64,000 nt of DNA from Ehretia macrophylla (lineage: Eukaryota > Streptophyta > Magnoliopsida > Boraginales > Ehretiaceae): the NCBI GenBank assembly GCA_037974665.1, contig CM075768.1, positions 2,382,501 through 2,446,500 on the forward strand, read 5' to 3'. Every line of letters starts with the position of its first letter. Within the stretch, counting starts at the first letter, position 1. Below the pieces are notes generated by a model, which had not been told where the DNA came from, did no database searches, and saw only the letters and a list, made by a program, of their open reading frames with translations. Of this stretch, positions 33,501-45,452 are shown in pieces. Position numbers and translations under genes: made by a program.

Positions 33501-35883
33501 TGTCACGCCCCAACTAGACCCCTCCTACAATCAGTCAGGACGCAACGGAATTTCGGCAGTATAACGACAGTAAATAGGACACCGAGGCTCTAAACCAACC
33601 TCAAAAGAACATCATACATCAACTTCACAAACCATACAACAAACAACTCCTCAATAAAATAACAACATACATCATAACCATATTATACAATAAACAGTCC
33701 TCGTTATATGCCTCCGTTCCAACATAATACATTAACCCTTAATATACAATACAAAAACATATTGAGCCAATCTAGCAACCTAATTATAAACAAAAGAAAA
33801 GCTACTAAGACAACATCAACTAATTCATTAACTTATCAACATCTTATACATTATAAACTACAAAGCAGATAAAAGTCTACTAAGTTAATTTACAAGATAA
33901 TAAAACATTTACGACATCATGGATAAGACTCTAGAACATAGGACTCATCCACGTAAGGCACGTTTTTCACATTCTCCTCTTCAGGAGGCACGTACCCGTA
34001 ATCCTGTAAAAGTACACCTGTATGCATGCAATAATAGAGAGTGAGCTTATATAAATAAGCCCAGTGAGGATCCGATAGATCTCGAGCAAGGTCTACTAAA
34101 CTCCTTGGAATAATCCTTTGAGTCAGTAAACACACAATAACATAAATAATACTATCATCACATAACTATATAACCATTCAATAAAGGATACTCTATTTGG
34201 TGTAGCTCCAAACGCCATCACGATCTCAACCGTTCTTCTTATAACTCCCCATTACTCACGCACCCGAGGTACCTCACTAGCCCCTCCCTCCATGACACCT
34301 CCGTCATGCGAGCTGGGGGTAGCCTCTGGCAGTCATGCCGTTATCAATCCGACAGCCCAACGCCCCGAGAGGTAGCACACACATACCAAGACTCCATAAT
34401 CATCATCAATCATCAATCAATCATCATTCAATCATCATTTATTCAACATTGATAGCATCAATTATCATTTAAGCAACAATAACTTAGTTAGATGACAAAG
34501 TAGGTCATCTAACCGAACATGCATTATATACACAATTAAACCCTAAATTACTCATCAACAACTCACCATTCAACACTCAAACACCACCCAATCATCTAAA
34601 GGAATCGTTCAAGAAATTAAAGAATGACAACCTAAACTTCAAAAATTCATAACTTACATTCTGTTAACCCAAACATTGCCAAATCAGTTTCTATCACTCA
34701 CCCATTCAACCTACTACATTAGCCCTCTCGGAAATCCACCATAACACCTCCAAATCATGCCCGATAACCCTAAAACCCTAGGATGTCTTGGCTGGATTTT
34801 CCGTACATTCCCACGAGCAATGTAATCAAAAATTCGGCATTACAACAGCGCTAACACGTAATTATCAAGTATTTAGAAATCGACGACAATCGATTTCGAT
34901 CATCACAACTCAATTAATTCAACATTAAAAAATTTAATCAAAATTTAATACCCGAAAAATAAAAATTATGCTACATCCGACAGAAACTCGTAGTATTACC
35001 ACTAAACGATACCTAGCATGCAAGGAGCAATAATCTAACATCATATTACAATTCTAACGGTTCAATAATCATTTATACGCATAAACACAAAATATGAGTT
35101 TTGAGATCTAGAATTTTTCTCTCACCTTTGATGTGTTTTGATGCAATAAATGTGTAGAATGGATGCCAAACAATCAATTTCAAGCTTTGAATCACTCAAT
35201 TCGGCTTTGAAATGCAAAATCTATGAGAAAAATACTTTGAAAATGCCTTCATCTTTCTCCTCCAAGGAGCCACGGTTTTGTGTGTGTTTTTTGTGGTGTT
35301 TTGCTTTGTTTTTAATGTGTGTTGATCATATATTAAGCAAAGGTCAAATAAAAAAAAGAAAGTCAAAGTGGAAACTAATTATTTTTAGTGTTTTCTTGAC
35401 TTTAAATGCATTTTCTTGATCACCAAAGTTCAAAACAATTATTCAACACCCAAGCTAGCTCAAGTAGGTTATTTTTAGGTGACAAGAAGTTTTACAATCA
35501 AACAATTCTACCCGAGTCGGCTTAAAACTCGATTTTCGCAAAAGTCGGTGTAAAAATCCTAATAAATTCTTAAGCCGATTTTAAAACCGTTTTAATCAAA
35601 CACAGGTCTATTAAAGTCCGTGGTCTAGGTCTAGAAGGGTTAAAAAGACCAGTTTCAAAATTTTAGCGGACGTGTTTCGAAAATACTATTCACTGAAAAT
35701 CGACGATAAAATTTCTAATCCCGTTTTTGATGAAAATTTCATGAATGCACATTTAGCACGTATTAGGAGTATTGACATCAAAATTATAACATTCTAGGTC
35801 ATATAGCACATAAACAGGTCAAATGCATGCAAAACGAGATAAAACACGTAAATCGAGTTAAAGCAGAAAAGTGGGGTTTCACA
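33501..35883 (-). mobile_element. 5' LTR of full-length B element
   Basis: 2383 bp, closely matching the 3' LTR (differences include a 14-bp length change near 34400 and scattered substitutions). Donor-like GT at 35125-35124 and hairpin II at 34042-34063. The primer site follows at 33494. Confidence 0.9.
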
Positions 35884-35888
35884 AGAAG

Positions 35889-36435
35889 ATTGTTGATCCA
35901 ACTTTAATGCCATAACTTTTAGAGAAAATTGAGAATGTTCAACTAATTAGGCAGAGAATGTTAACAGCTTAGAACCGATACAAGAGTTATGCTGATAAAC
36001 GTCGATGGGATTTAGAATTCGAGGTTGGTGACTCTATATTCTTGAAGATCTCTCCTCGTAAAGGTTTAGTATGCCATGGTAAAGGCGGGAAGTTGAGTCC
36101 GAGGTTTGTTGGGCCATTTGAGATTATTGGCAGAGTTGGCAATTTGGCATACCGCTTGGCTTTACTGCCTAGTCTCTCCAGAATTCATGATTTCATGTAT
36201 CTATGCTCAGAAAATATCATCCCGATCCTTCTCATGTATTACAGCCAGAGCCTTTGCAGTTGAGTGAAAATCTATCTTATGAGGAACGACCAATTCGTAT
36301 CCTCGATTATTAGGTTCGAGAGCTGAGATCAAAGAAGATTCCAATGGTGAAAGTATTATGGGATCATCATGTCATTGAGGAAGCCACTTGGGAAAGGAGA
36401 GATCAGATTGAACAGCAGTTTCCAGCATTGTTCTA
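35889..36435 (+). pseudogene. Chromovirus G integrase C-terminus and chromodomain (broken)
   Basis: Continuation of integrase after the B insertion. It includes the GPFEIIGRVGNLAYRL block of the integrase C-terminal barrel (about 36110-36160), then a chromodomain (about 36280-36400) with a shifted frame: the RPIRILD lead, a TAG where Gln is expected, VRELRSKKIPMVKVLW and EEATWERR. The chromodomain classifies the element as a chromovirus; domain order and LTR length fit the Tekay/Del lineage. A TAG near 35971 also replaces Gln. The frame ends at TAA about 36433. Confidence 0.85.
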
Positions 36436-36448
36436 AGTAGCAAGTAAG

Positions 36449-36466
36449 AATTTCGAGGACAAAATT
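36449..36466 (+). promoter_or_regulatory. PPT-proximal hairpin, chromovirus G
   Basis: AATTTCG, loop AGGA, CAAAATT: 7-bp stem with one C-A mismatch that a CG-to-CA change would explain. It lies just after the pol stop and just before the polypurine tract AAGGGGGAGAGGA (36472-36484). Confidence 0.55.
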
Positions 36467-37914
36467 TCTTTAAGGGGGAGAGGATATGAGACCCGAGTTT
36501 GAATTACGTGCTAATACGTGTTTATTTAACTTTTACGTGCAAATTACGTGTTTAATTAACTTCTATCTGCCTAATTTATGTGGTTATTTATTTTAGTTCA
36601 TTAAATGTTGAACTATATGATTTTTACAAGTTTACTAATTCAAAAATGCATTTGAAAACCGATTTGAAAACTAACTTTGACTTTTCGTCTTCTTTGACTG
36701 TTTTCGGGTTTTATTTGCTTAAGGTAGTCTAAATTCGGTCTAAACTCACCTGTTAACATTTTAAATAATTGGTGGAATGATAAAATTGTATTTAGAATCG
36801 ATTTGGAGCAAAAATGAGCTAGTTTGACCATTTTAAGTTAAGTTGACTTGACCTTTGACTTTAAAAACTATTTAAAGCACAAAATAAGAACCAAATTGCA
36901 AAAAAAAAAAAAAAAAATCATATTTTCCGTCTCCTTCCAGCCGTGAGTAGCCCTAAGCCCTATAATAGTGATTTTTGTGTTATTTTGCTAATATTAAGAG
37001 TTAGGGGTGGAACCAAGACGTAAGACCAATATTTTTGAGCTCGTGTTGACTTCTAGCATCTTTCTACCAATCATTTTTGCCTTTATCTTGCGAAAAAAAG
37101 GTGAGGGATTTTCTATCCAAGTTTTCAAAGTTCATATTTATGGTTATATAATGCTAGAACTACATTCCTATCATGTTAATTAGTTTATAGCATATTTTGT
37201 TGAAATTGATTATTTTGGGTTTGTTAATAGTTTAATTGGTTAAATTTGTGCAAGACTATGATTCATAGCTTTCCTACAATGTTCATAGATGTTAATATAT
37301 CAATCTAGCACCACGTAATGGCTTAAAATTGCAATTGGAACAAGGTTTTGCAAAGTGCATGTTGGCTGGAATTTTGGAAAAATAATGGGTTTTACAAGCC
37401 TTTTGAGTTGCATTGTGGTGTCTAGATGCTTGCTAAGGTAGTTCGATGATAGGGGAAGGTTGGGATAACTTAGGATTGTATAATTGCTTAAAAGTTGATG
37501 AATTTGGGATAAGTTGCTGCTAGAAATTGTGTAGTATGTTAAATTGTCTTACTTGGTTGTTAAATGAGTTGTTTAGACTTGTATTGTTGCTGATGTGATT
37601 GGTTTGGATGCTTGGCTACTTAGTTGATGCCTTATGAATGTATATGAATTGCTAAAGTACTCAGAGAACAACCTATTTTGTTGTTTTCCCTTAATTGTCT
37701 TGATTGCATGATTATGTTGTCTTGAATGTGTGAAGTGCTTATCTTGAATGCGTATGCGACGTGTCTTGTAAGGTTGTAACCTTTAAAATTGACATGGTAG
37801 TGTCATGTTGCACTGGGAAGCATAGGGCTTGCTAGGTGATTACATGACTAACGGGGTTCTAATCCCTATCCCGTTGTGAACGGAGAGCTTCACAAAGGTC
37901 TGGGTTGTAGGATT

Positions 37915-37935
37915 GATGTACATCCTGAGTACATC
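37915..37935 (+). promoter_or_regulatory. LTR hairpin I, chromovirus G
   Basis: GATGTAC, loop ATCCTGA, GTACATC: perfect 7-bp stem. Confidence 0.6.
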
Positions 37936-38116
37936 CATGTTGGCATATAAGGAATGAGTTCGTGAAGAGATTATGGAGTCAACATCAATAGAATGAGTAT
38001 ATCTTCGTCACTTGATTATTTAGATTCTTACTTGTTGCATTTACTTGTCATGTCATGTTTCAAATGAGCTTTCGAAACCTAAAATGTTTTAAAAACCTTT
38101 CATGTTCCATCCGCAC

Positions 38117-38134
38117 TGAGTTTGTGGAAACTCA
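38117..38134 (+). promoter_or_regulatory. LTR hairpin II, chromovirus G
   Basis: TGAGTTT, loop GTGG, AAACTCA: perfect 7-bp stem, preceded by CAC and followed about 20 nt later by the acceptor-like TTTCAG/G. Confidence 0.65.
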
Positions 38135-38597
38135 CCCTCATTTGCTAACATTTCAGGTGAGTCTGAGGTGGAATATGTTGAGTATGTCCCCGTTGAGCCT
38201 ATTGTGGATATTGTGGTTGAGCCTGAGGCCTAGTTGCTTGCCTTATGGATGTTATCTTTATAAACTTGTTGTATTACTATTTTTAGGATTATAAACCTTA
38301 TTAGTTGATGCTTTCATTTTGATAGGCCTGTAATGTATTCCATAAGTTTATATTTTGCCTTGTATAGGTGGTTAGGCTTATGTATATCATTATGAGGCCT
38401 GTATATGTTGTTCATGTTGAAGTTGAGTCAGATGGCTTTATTGTGGTTGCGGTTGGACGGTTGAGTTACATATATATATATATGGAATGTTTTTATGCTG
38501 GTTAAATTATTTGGTTGTCCAAATTACAGCCGTTATAATACCGAAATTCCGTCGCGTCCCGACTTGGTTTTACACGAAGTCAAGTTGGGGCGTGATA

Positions 38598-39144
38598 ATA
38601 TTGGTGGTAGTGATGCTCTTGGTTGTGGTAGTGGCGTCCTTGGTAGTGATGGTGCCCTTGGTGGTGGTGATGATGGCCTTAGTGGTGGTAGTGTCCATGG
38701 TGGTAGTAGTAGTAGAGAGAAAGAGGGGTTGAAGAAGACAGTTTTGTTGAAAGAGATAGAATGAGTGAAGAGGGTGGAGGGAAAAATTTAAAAAAAAATC
38801 ATACTTTTATGATTTGAGTGAAAAATCAAACATGGGGGAGGGAATGGCTACGGCCATCCGTAGCCAAATAAAAAAAAATAGGCAGGAGAAGCATCCGAGG
38901 GGTCGCCGGCCTACCGGCGGGCACTTCAGAGTAGACGGGGGGCAACTACCAGCCCCTATCAGCGTTAGAGGGGACACCAGCCGACGAGGGGACCTCAGCC
39001 AGACCCTCGATTTTTTATTATTATTTTTTCTCCTTTCTAAAACATCCCAAATTTATGTTTTATTTATATTTATAGGTTTATTTAATTTAGTTATATATTT
39101 GTTTTTAAGTTTATATATAGTTTATTATATATATGATAGGTTTA
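38598..39144. other. GGT-rich stretch and CACTA-like left remnant
   Basis: 38598-38720 is GGTGGTAGT-rich low-complexity sequence whose open frame would be Gly/Ser-rich; I do not call it a gene. At 38845-38865 the inverted pair GGCTACGGCC...CCGTAGCC matches the subterminal motif of the CACTA element ending at 42994, so CACTA sequence probably begins here. The expected left CACTA terminus was not found. A GC-rich patch at 38890-39005 is unassigned. Confidence 0.4.
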
Positions 39145-39154
39145 GTTTAATTTA

Positions 39155-40137
39155 GAGTAAATATCACTCCGCCCCCTTGTGATATGTGAAACTATCACGC
39201 TACCTCCTTGTGTTCACAAAACTATTAGAAACCCCCCATGTATTTTCTGAAACACGCCATACCGCCACTATCCATCTATTTTAAGTTAACACCATTAGAA
39301 AAATATATTAAGTGGCCTATTTGCCCCTCTTTTAATATGGCTTTGTAAGAGAGAGAAACATGAGTTCAAAATCCCTAATTCCTAATTTTGGGTTTGGGAA
39401 GATTCAAATTTTTCTGCAAGAAAAGGACGCCGAGCTACAATATTCAATGTCAAGCACCAAGAAGGACAAGAACAACAGCATTGGAAGATTCAGTGTTGAA
39501 CTGATTAAGTTATTGGAGACCATATTTGAGATAGATCGTCAAGATCGAAGCTGCGCTTGAAACACCACTTGGCTAATAAGGTTAGCCTATAGCCTCACCA
39601 GGTTGCTATATGGCTCCAGAACAAAAGAGCTAGATCAAAATTGAAGCAAATTTAGCGAGACTACACCATGCTTAAGATGAGCTACGATAATCTTGCTACT
39701 AAGTTTGACAACTTGAAAAAAGAAAATCAATCCCTGCTCATCCAGGTAACTAATTAGAGATATTCACATGACCAACCAACAGCTACATAAACTGCAAGAA
39801 TTGGCCGAACATGGTGGGCAAACAGAATATGAGAAGAAAGATAAGGGCCATTTGTGGAGATGGACGACTTTCAGACAAAAAATTGGTGTAGTCCCTTTTT
39901 ATTTCAAGTGTAATGGTCATTTGGTCAATTAAATGGCTCATATAAAGCTAAATACACTCCCAGTTACTTTTTTCGCTCGTGCAATGCACCTTCAATAGTA
40001 AAACAAACAAACAACAAACGGAGGGAGGTGGTGTGACGTGTTTTGGAAAATATAAGGGGGGTTTTTGATATTTTGTGAACACAGGGGGGTAGCATAATAG
40101 TTTTGCATATCACAGGGGAGCGGAGTGATATTTACTC
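39155..40137 (+). mobile_element. Pack-MULE-like element, 983 bp
   Basis: Long terminal inverted repeats of about 85 bp beginning GAGTAAATATCACTCCGC on both ends, flanked by an exact 10-bp duplication GTTTAATTTA (39145-39154 and 40138-40147). Long TIRs and an 8-11 bp duplication are diagnostic of Mutator-like elements. The interior carries no transposase but does carry a host homeobox fragment, which makes it a Pack-MULE-like element. It is nested inside the CACTA remnant. Confidence 0.88.
39400..39870 (+). pseudogene. Captured HD-Zip class I homeobox fragment
   Basis: Fragment of a homeodomain-leucine zipper transcription factor gene inside the Mutator-like element. The first part (about 39465-39540) shows the start of a homeodomain with ETIFE. 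From 39596, in another frame, comes recognition helix 3 (HQVAIWLQNKRAR; canonical WFQNKRAR has Phe for this Leu), one TAG, then a leucine-zipper segment with Leu or equivalent residues in heptads (DYTMLKMSYDNLATKF). It runs into CATCCAG/GTAACT near 39746, which looks like a kept exon-intron boundary, and a short following exon-like stretch (QLHKLQELAEH). The HD-Zip I ATHB7/12-like subgroup is the best guess. It is frame-shifted and stopped, so it is unlikely to code. Confidence 0.8.
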
Positions 40138-40147
40138 GTTTAATTTA

Positions 40148-42994
40148 ATATAAGTTTGTATATAGTTTATTATATATATATATACATTTTAGACATAATT
40201 TTTTTCTTATTTTATTATTGAGCTACAGATTGGCAACAGACATATAGAAGTCTGTAGCCCATTCGTGGCCATTGGCTACAACTGGGCTACGGACTTGTAA
40301 GTGTCTGTAGCCCATACGTGGCTATGGGCTACAGATGGGCTTCAGACATTTAATAGTATCTATCTTTCACTTGTCAATAAATAGGAAAGCCATATAAAAA
40401 TATTTTGATATCTTCATAAATTGTTTGATTATGAAGTTCAAACCAAATGTGAGAGTTTTTAAAGTACTAGATTGAATGTTAATTAACATTAACGCAATGT
40501 TTAATGAAAACATGTTAAGTTTATTTTTATTTGGAAAGCTTGCAAGTCAAGTGAAATTTTACTACGTTGTATGGGCTACGGAAAGGAAGAAGTTCGTAGC
40601 CCATCCGTAGCCCCTAGCTATGGATGGGCTACAGACCACTAATAGTATGTATTCTAACATGTTAATAGGTAGAAACAACGTATTAAGATGTGTTGATATC
40701 TTCATATTTTTCTTATGTATGAAGTTCAAACACAATATGAGAGTTTTTGGACCACTAGATTGAACGTTAATTAATATTAACACTATGTTAATTGAGAACA
40801 AATTAAGTTCGATTTAAACGGCTATTGATTTCCTATGAGATTTCTCTATAAAAGTACACATACTAATGAAATACAAACCAAGTTTATTTTTATTTGGAAA
40901 GCTTGCAAGTCAAGTGAAGTTTTACTACGGTGTAGGTGGCTTTATATTTCTATAATTCAAATTAAAAGCGATAACCCTTGTTTTTGTGTAAAGGTCCGTA
41001 GCCCATATGTGGCCCATCCGTAGCCTCTAGCTCATCCGTAGCCCTAGCGCATCCGTAGCCAATATTTGTAGCTCATTCGTGGCCATTGACTACAGATAGG
41101 CCACGAAAAGGAAGAAGTCCGTAGCCCATCCATATGGGCTACGGACCACTAATAGTATATATTCTAACTTGTTAATAGGTAGAAACAACGTATTAAAACG
41201 TGTTAATATCTTCATATTTTTCTTGTTTATGAAGTTCAAACACAATGTGAGAATTTTTGGACCACTAGATTGAATGTTAATTAACATTAACGCAATGTTG
41301 ATTGAGAACTAGTTAAGTTGGATTTAAACTGCTATTGATTTCCTATGAGATTTATCTATCAAAGTACGCATGCTAATGAAATACGAACCAGGTTTATTTT
41401 TATTTGGAAAGCTTACAAGTGAAAGTGAAGTTTTACTACGTTGTAGGTGGAATCACATTTATATAATTCAAATTAAAAGTGATAACCCTTGTTTTTGTGT
41501 AAAGGTTTCTAGCACATCTGTGGCCTATTCGTAGCCCTTAGCTCATTCGTAGCCCATCTGTAGCAGCTCATCTGTGACCATTGGCTACAGATGGGCTACA
41601 TACCATAATAATATGTATTCTAATTTATATTTGGATTGGAAGAACGTATTAAAACGTGTTAATATTTTCATATTTTTCTTGTTTATGAAGTTCAAATACA
41701 ATGTGAGAGTTTTTAGACCACTAAATTGAACATTAATTAATATTAACACAACGTTAAGTGAGAATATGATAAATTCGATTTAAACAGCTATTGATTTCTT
41801 ATGAGATTTCTCTATAAAAGTACGCATACTAATGAAATACGGATCAAGTTTATTTTTATTTGAAAAACTTGCAAGTCAAGTGAAGTTTTACTACGTTGTA
41901 GGTGGAATCACATTTCTATAATTCAAATTAAAAGTGATAACACTTGTTTTGTGTAAAGGTCCGTAGCCCATAGCTCATCCGTGCCCATTGACTACGGATG
42001 GGCTACGAAAAGGAAGAAGTATGTAGCCCATCTATAGCCACTAGCTACGGATGGACTACGAACCATTAGTAGTATGTATTCTAACTTATTATTAGGTAGG
42101 AACAACATATTAAAACTTGTTAATATCTTCATATTTTTTTGTTTATGAAGTTCAAACATAATGTGAGAATTTTTGGACCAGTAAATTGAACATTAATTAA
42201 CATTAATGCAGTGTTAAGTAAGAACATGATAAGTTCGATTTAAACGGCTATTGATTTCTTATGAGATTTCTCTATAAAAAATATGCATGCTAATGAAATA
42301 CAGACCAAGTCTATTTTTATTTGGAAAACTTGCAAGTCAAGTGACATTTTATTACGTTGTAGGCAGAATCACATTTTTATAAATCAAATTAAAAGCGATA
42401 ACCTTTGTTTTTGTGTAAAGGTCTATAGCTCATCCGTGGCTAGGGGCTACGAATAAGCCACAAACTTTGTTATTTTATTTTTTTCCAATTTAATTAAAAT
42501 GTTCGTAGCTATGTCGTAGCAAAGTTGTCACGGCTAGGCTACGACCCTTTAATTTTTAAAACTTTTTTTGAATAATACATATTTTCTGTAGCTAATCTGT
42601 GGCTATTTGGCCACCGCATGCTTATGGACTTTGTTTTTTTTTTTTTTGCCAATTTAATTAAATAGTTCGTAGCTAGCCCGTAGCAAATTTACCACGGCTA
42701 GAATACGACTTTTTATTTTGAATTTTTTTTTAAATAACACATATTGTCCGTAGCCAATCCGTGGCTATTTTGTCACCGCATGACTACGGTCTATTATTTT
42801 TCATTTCTTTTTTATAATTCAAACTATCTTATGTAGCCAATTCGTGGTCAAGTTTTGTCGCCACTTCAACGGTGCCTAACTTCGTCACAAAAAGGCTACG
42901 GAATTCGTTGTCCGTAACATGGCCATAGCCAAATAGGCTACGAAAAAAAGTTCGTCTCCCAAATCCATCGTCTGAGCACTGTTTTCTTGTAGTG
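40148..42994 (+). mobile_element. CACTA transposon right half with tandem array
   Basis: The right terminus at 42994 reads CACTACAAGAAAACAG on the minus strand, the CACTA signature. Subterminal copies of GTAGCC/GGCTAC and CATCCGT motifs are dense at 40215-42960. No transposase is seen in this part. Most of the body is a tandem array (next entry). The left end is unresolved; similar motifs at 38845 suggest the element extended left of the nested Mutator-like element. Confidence 0.75.
40345..42430 (+). repeat. Tandem array, four to five units of ~460-505 bp
   Basis: The landmark GTATGTATTCTAA (or close variants) recurs at about 40648, 41154, 41612 and 42075, with a weaker start near 40350. Each unit contains CGTAGCCCATCCGT motifs, a GATTGAACGTTAATTAACAT block and a TCTCTATAAAAGTA TATA-like box. 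Units are visibly diverged. The longest open frames (about 80 codons) are not shared between units. Confidence 0.8.
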
Positions 42995-43640
42995 GATGAA
43001 CTTTAATAAGTATTATAGTTTCTCAGAATAAATTGTATATTGAGAAAATATTTGAAGTACAATTATTATGTAATACTTAATTGGTTTTATTTTGAATATA
43101 CTTCATTATATTCATGAAATATATCATATTTGAAAATATAATGTTAAATTATAAAGTGAAAAATGATTTGAATACGATGAAAAAAATAGATGTATTCTGC
43201 AATTATATATCTTCTGAAGATGAATAATAATTCATTTGTATATGTTGACATTAAAATAAAAATTTTGTATACTTGTATCCTGCTTTTAGCATATATCATA
43301 CGAGTTATTTGACTTTGTCCCAACTATATATGATGCTTGATATATTATAATATATGATGCATGCATTATGCAATCGAAGATATATGATATTTCATACACA
43401 TTATGTGTAAGCATACTATCTATTGACGTTTCCATCATTCTTATTGTGTAACTTACATTAGAACGATACTATATTCATGTTACACACTATATATTTATTT
43501 TGCTCTTAACATGATCAAGAGCATTTATACAGTGACATTTCTTATTATGTTATCCTTTATTTTGATGTCTAGTACTTTTTCTTACGTATATATTTTACTT
43601 TATTTATTTATTGTTTAAAACAATATGGATTTACTGGACA
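42995..43640. other. Unassigned AT-rich stretch
   Basis: No domain, repeat end or coding frame recognised. It lies between the CACTA terminus and the first recognisable copia sequence, and may be decayed copia gag or unrelated spacer. Confidence 0.3.
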
Positions 43641-45452
43641 TCTAATTGAAGGTTCCTGAAAAACCTATGTAAATTATTGAAGATTTCTGAAAACTTATAT
43701 TATGTTTTATGAATAAACATTATTGAAAATAAGGAATGATTTGTATTCTAGTGGATCATAAAGCGGTTTACTATATTTAAAGATATATGCTTTAATGGTT
43801 CTCATATTGAGACTACATATGAAATAAATGAATAATATTTCTATATTACGTCGTAGATCTCTGGCAAAAGGTATACCATGAGAAAATTACCATCATTATC
43901 TTCTGATTTATACAAGTCTAATTGGCTCTAATATTTTGAATAACCAGATGTCAGTTGATCCAAGAACTGTTTATATCTTGGCATGACCACTTAGGTCACA
44001 TAGGTGTAAAATCGATGAGAAAAATTCTTAAAATTCGACATAAACACCCATTAAAGAATCTTTTGATTCTTTTATAAGTTAATTTTCATGTGCTGCTTAT
44101 TCCCAAAAAAAATTAATTATACAAGGCAATCCCCATATAAAGTTGATATTGAATCATCTATATTTTAAGAATGAATTCAAGGGGATATTGGTTTAGCAAT
44201 ATCTTTTGTTAATCGCTTGTAACGAATTGCTATACCATTGCTTACAAAGTTGCCTAATTTTTCTTGGGGGCATATTACATCATATGTGGCAGCATTTAGA
44301 CCAACTGCTTATTATAAATACTCCCCATTGGTAAAGAACCAAATATTCCTCGTCTCATAAAATATAAGTGCGCAATATATGTTACAATGCTCAACCACAG
44401 CGTAGAAAGATGAGTTTATAAAGAAATTGGGAAATTATATTTAAATTTTCGTCAATTATTGAATATTGTAAGTCCTTGACTGGAGTTGAATTTATAGAAT
44501 TTATTGCTAATTGTTGAAATAAAATTCTTAGTATCAGGGGCAAAAAAATAAAAGCTGGACAATAAGAATTTTTATAGAATGCATCACAATATTGATCCTC
44601 GCATACTCAATATGAACTAGAAGTTCAAAAAATTATTTATTTGCAAAGGTGCATTCAGATATAGAAAAATTGACTGAGTCATAATACCAGCTTTAAATGC
44701 TCCTATTTGAAGTAATTGAAATGAGTCTACTACACACCTGAAGCATGGTAGAACTCTTAGTTCCAAAGAAAAGAAAGCACCTATTGCTTGATAGTATCTA
44801 TCGATACTTCCCAAGTTCGAAAAACGAAGGAATCACTCAATTTCCTGGATGATGATATAAATAATTATATAGTGTACAAATATTTTTTATACTAATAGAA
44901 TCCAGCTCTATTTATTTTAGTATCTTAGCAAAATGGAAAATTTTTTATAAAAGCTTTATCTAATCAATAAAATTCCCTCACTTTTTCTTTTGTTTGTCCA
45001 CTACTCCCTTCTTATATTATACGTAAATAATCACACACACAAATATCTAGAAAAATCAAAAGCAAGACTAGGAGTCTTGGACAACAGGATCAAGAATCAT
45101 TACTTTTTCAACACAAGAAAAAGGGGAGCAAAATAAAGCAAGTTGGCATTTTTAAAGTGTTTGATATCCTGAAAATATCAAGATACAAAAACAAGTAGAG
45201 AATATAACTCAGAAAAAGATACTACAAAAGAGTAGTACCAGGTGCCTGAATATGATATGCACATCAAAAATATTGGGAAGAAAGAGATCTCACTCAATTA
45301 TATACTACTGAAAAAGAATGGAACCAAAAATGAGAAATTGATCATGATCAAATACTTGAGTACACAATAGCTACTGATCTTATTAATAAAAGCGAGGATC
45401 TTGAATAAGAAGTCTATCCATTCAAGAATGTCGACATAGAAATGATTGGTCA
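43641..45452 (+). pseudogene. Ty1/copia pol, GAG-pre-integrase and integrase part (broken)
   Basis: Decayed Ty1/copia polyprotein. The clearest block is at 43979-44005: WHDHLGHIG, the copia pre-integrase/zinc-finger motif, followed at about 44085 by SCAAY, where the last zinc Cys is Tyr. Further fragments resembling the integrase-to-RT linker extend to 45452 (for example DLE...FKNVDIEMIG near 45390). Frames change repeatedly and stops are common. It is interrupted by the C element at 45453 (duplication GGTCA) and resumes at 52033. The 5' LTR and primer site were not found. Confidence 0.65.

Larger units (their letters stand above)
28421..35883 (-). mobile_element. Full-length B-family retroelement, non-autonomous
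   Basis: 7463 bp on the minus strand, flanked by AGAAG at 28416-28420 and 35884-35888. Both LTRs are present: 5' LTR 33501-35883, 3' LTR 28421-30816. The primer site TGGTATCAGAGC is at 33494-33483 (minus) and the polypurine tract AAGGAGGGGAGAA abuts the 3' LTR. The 2.7-kb interior has no gag or pol. The LTRs are much more alike to each other than to the B1 solo LTRs, so this is a younger, distinct insertion. Confidence 0.93.
37101..38156 (+). other. Predicted intron inside G LTR
   Basis: Donor AAAAG/GTGAGGG, acceptor TTTGCTAACATTTCAG/G with a branch-point-like CTAAC 7 nt before the AG. Length 1056 bp, against about 1330 in A and C and 1185 in B. Splicing is inferred from position and consensus only. 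Confidence 0.4.
36485..38597 (+). mobile_element. 3' LTR of chromovirus G, 2113 bp
   Basis: Follows the polypurine tract. The terminal bases have decayed: the start reads TATGAGACCCG and the end GGGGCGTGATA where TG...CA is expected; the 5' LTR copy still ends in GTGACA. Modules: TATTTAAA near 36870, donor-like AAAG/GTGAGGG (GT at 37101), hairpin I (37915-37935), hairpin II (38117-38134), CTAAC (38145-38149) and acceptor-like TTTCAG/G (38156). Confidence 0.86.

Noticed and set aside
38495-38764. Gly-rich open frame
   Set aside because: Produced by GGT-rich low-complexity DNA spanning the end of an LTR; no start context or homology.
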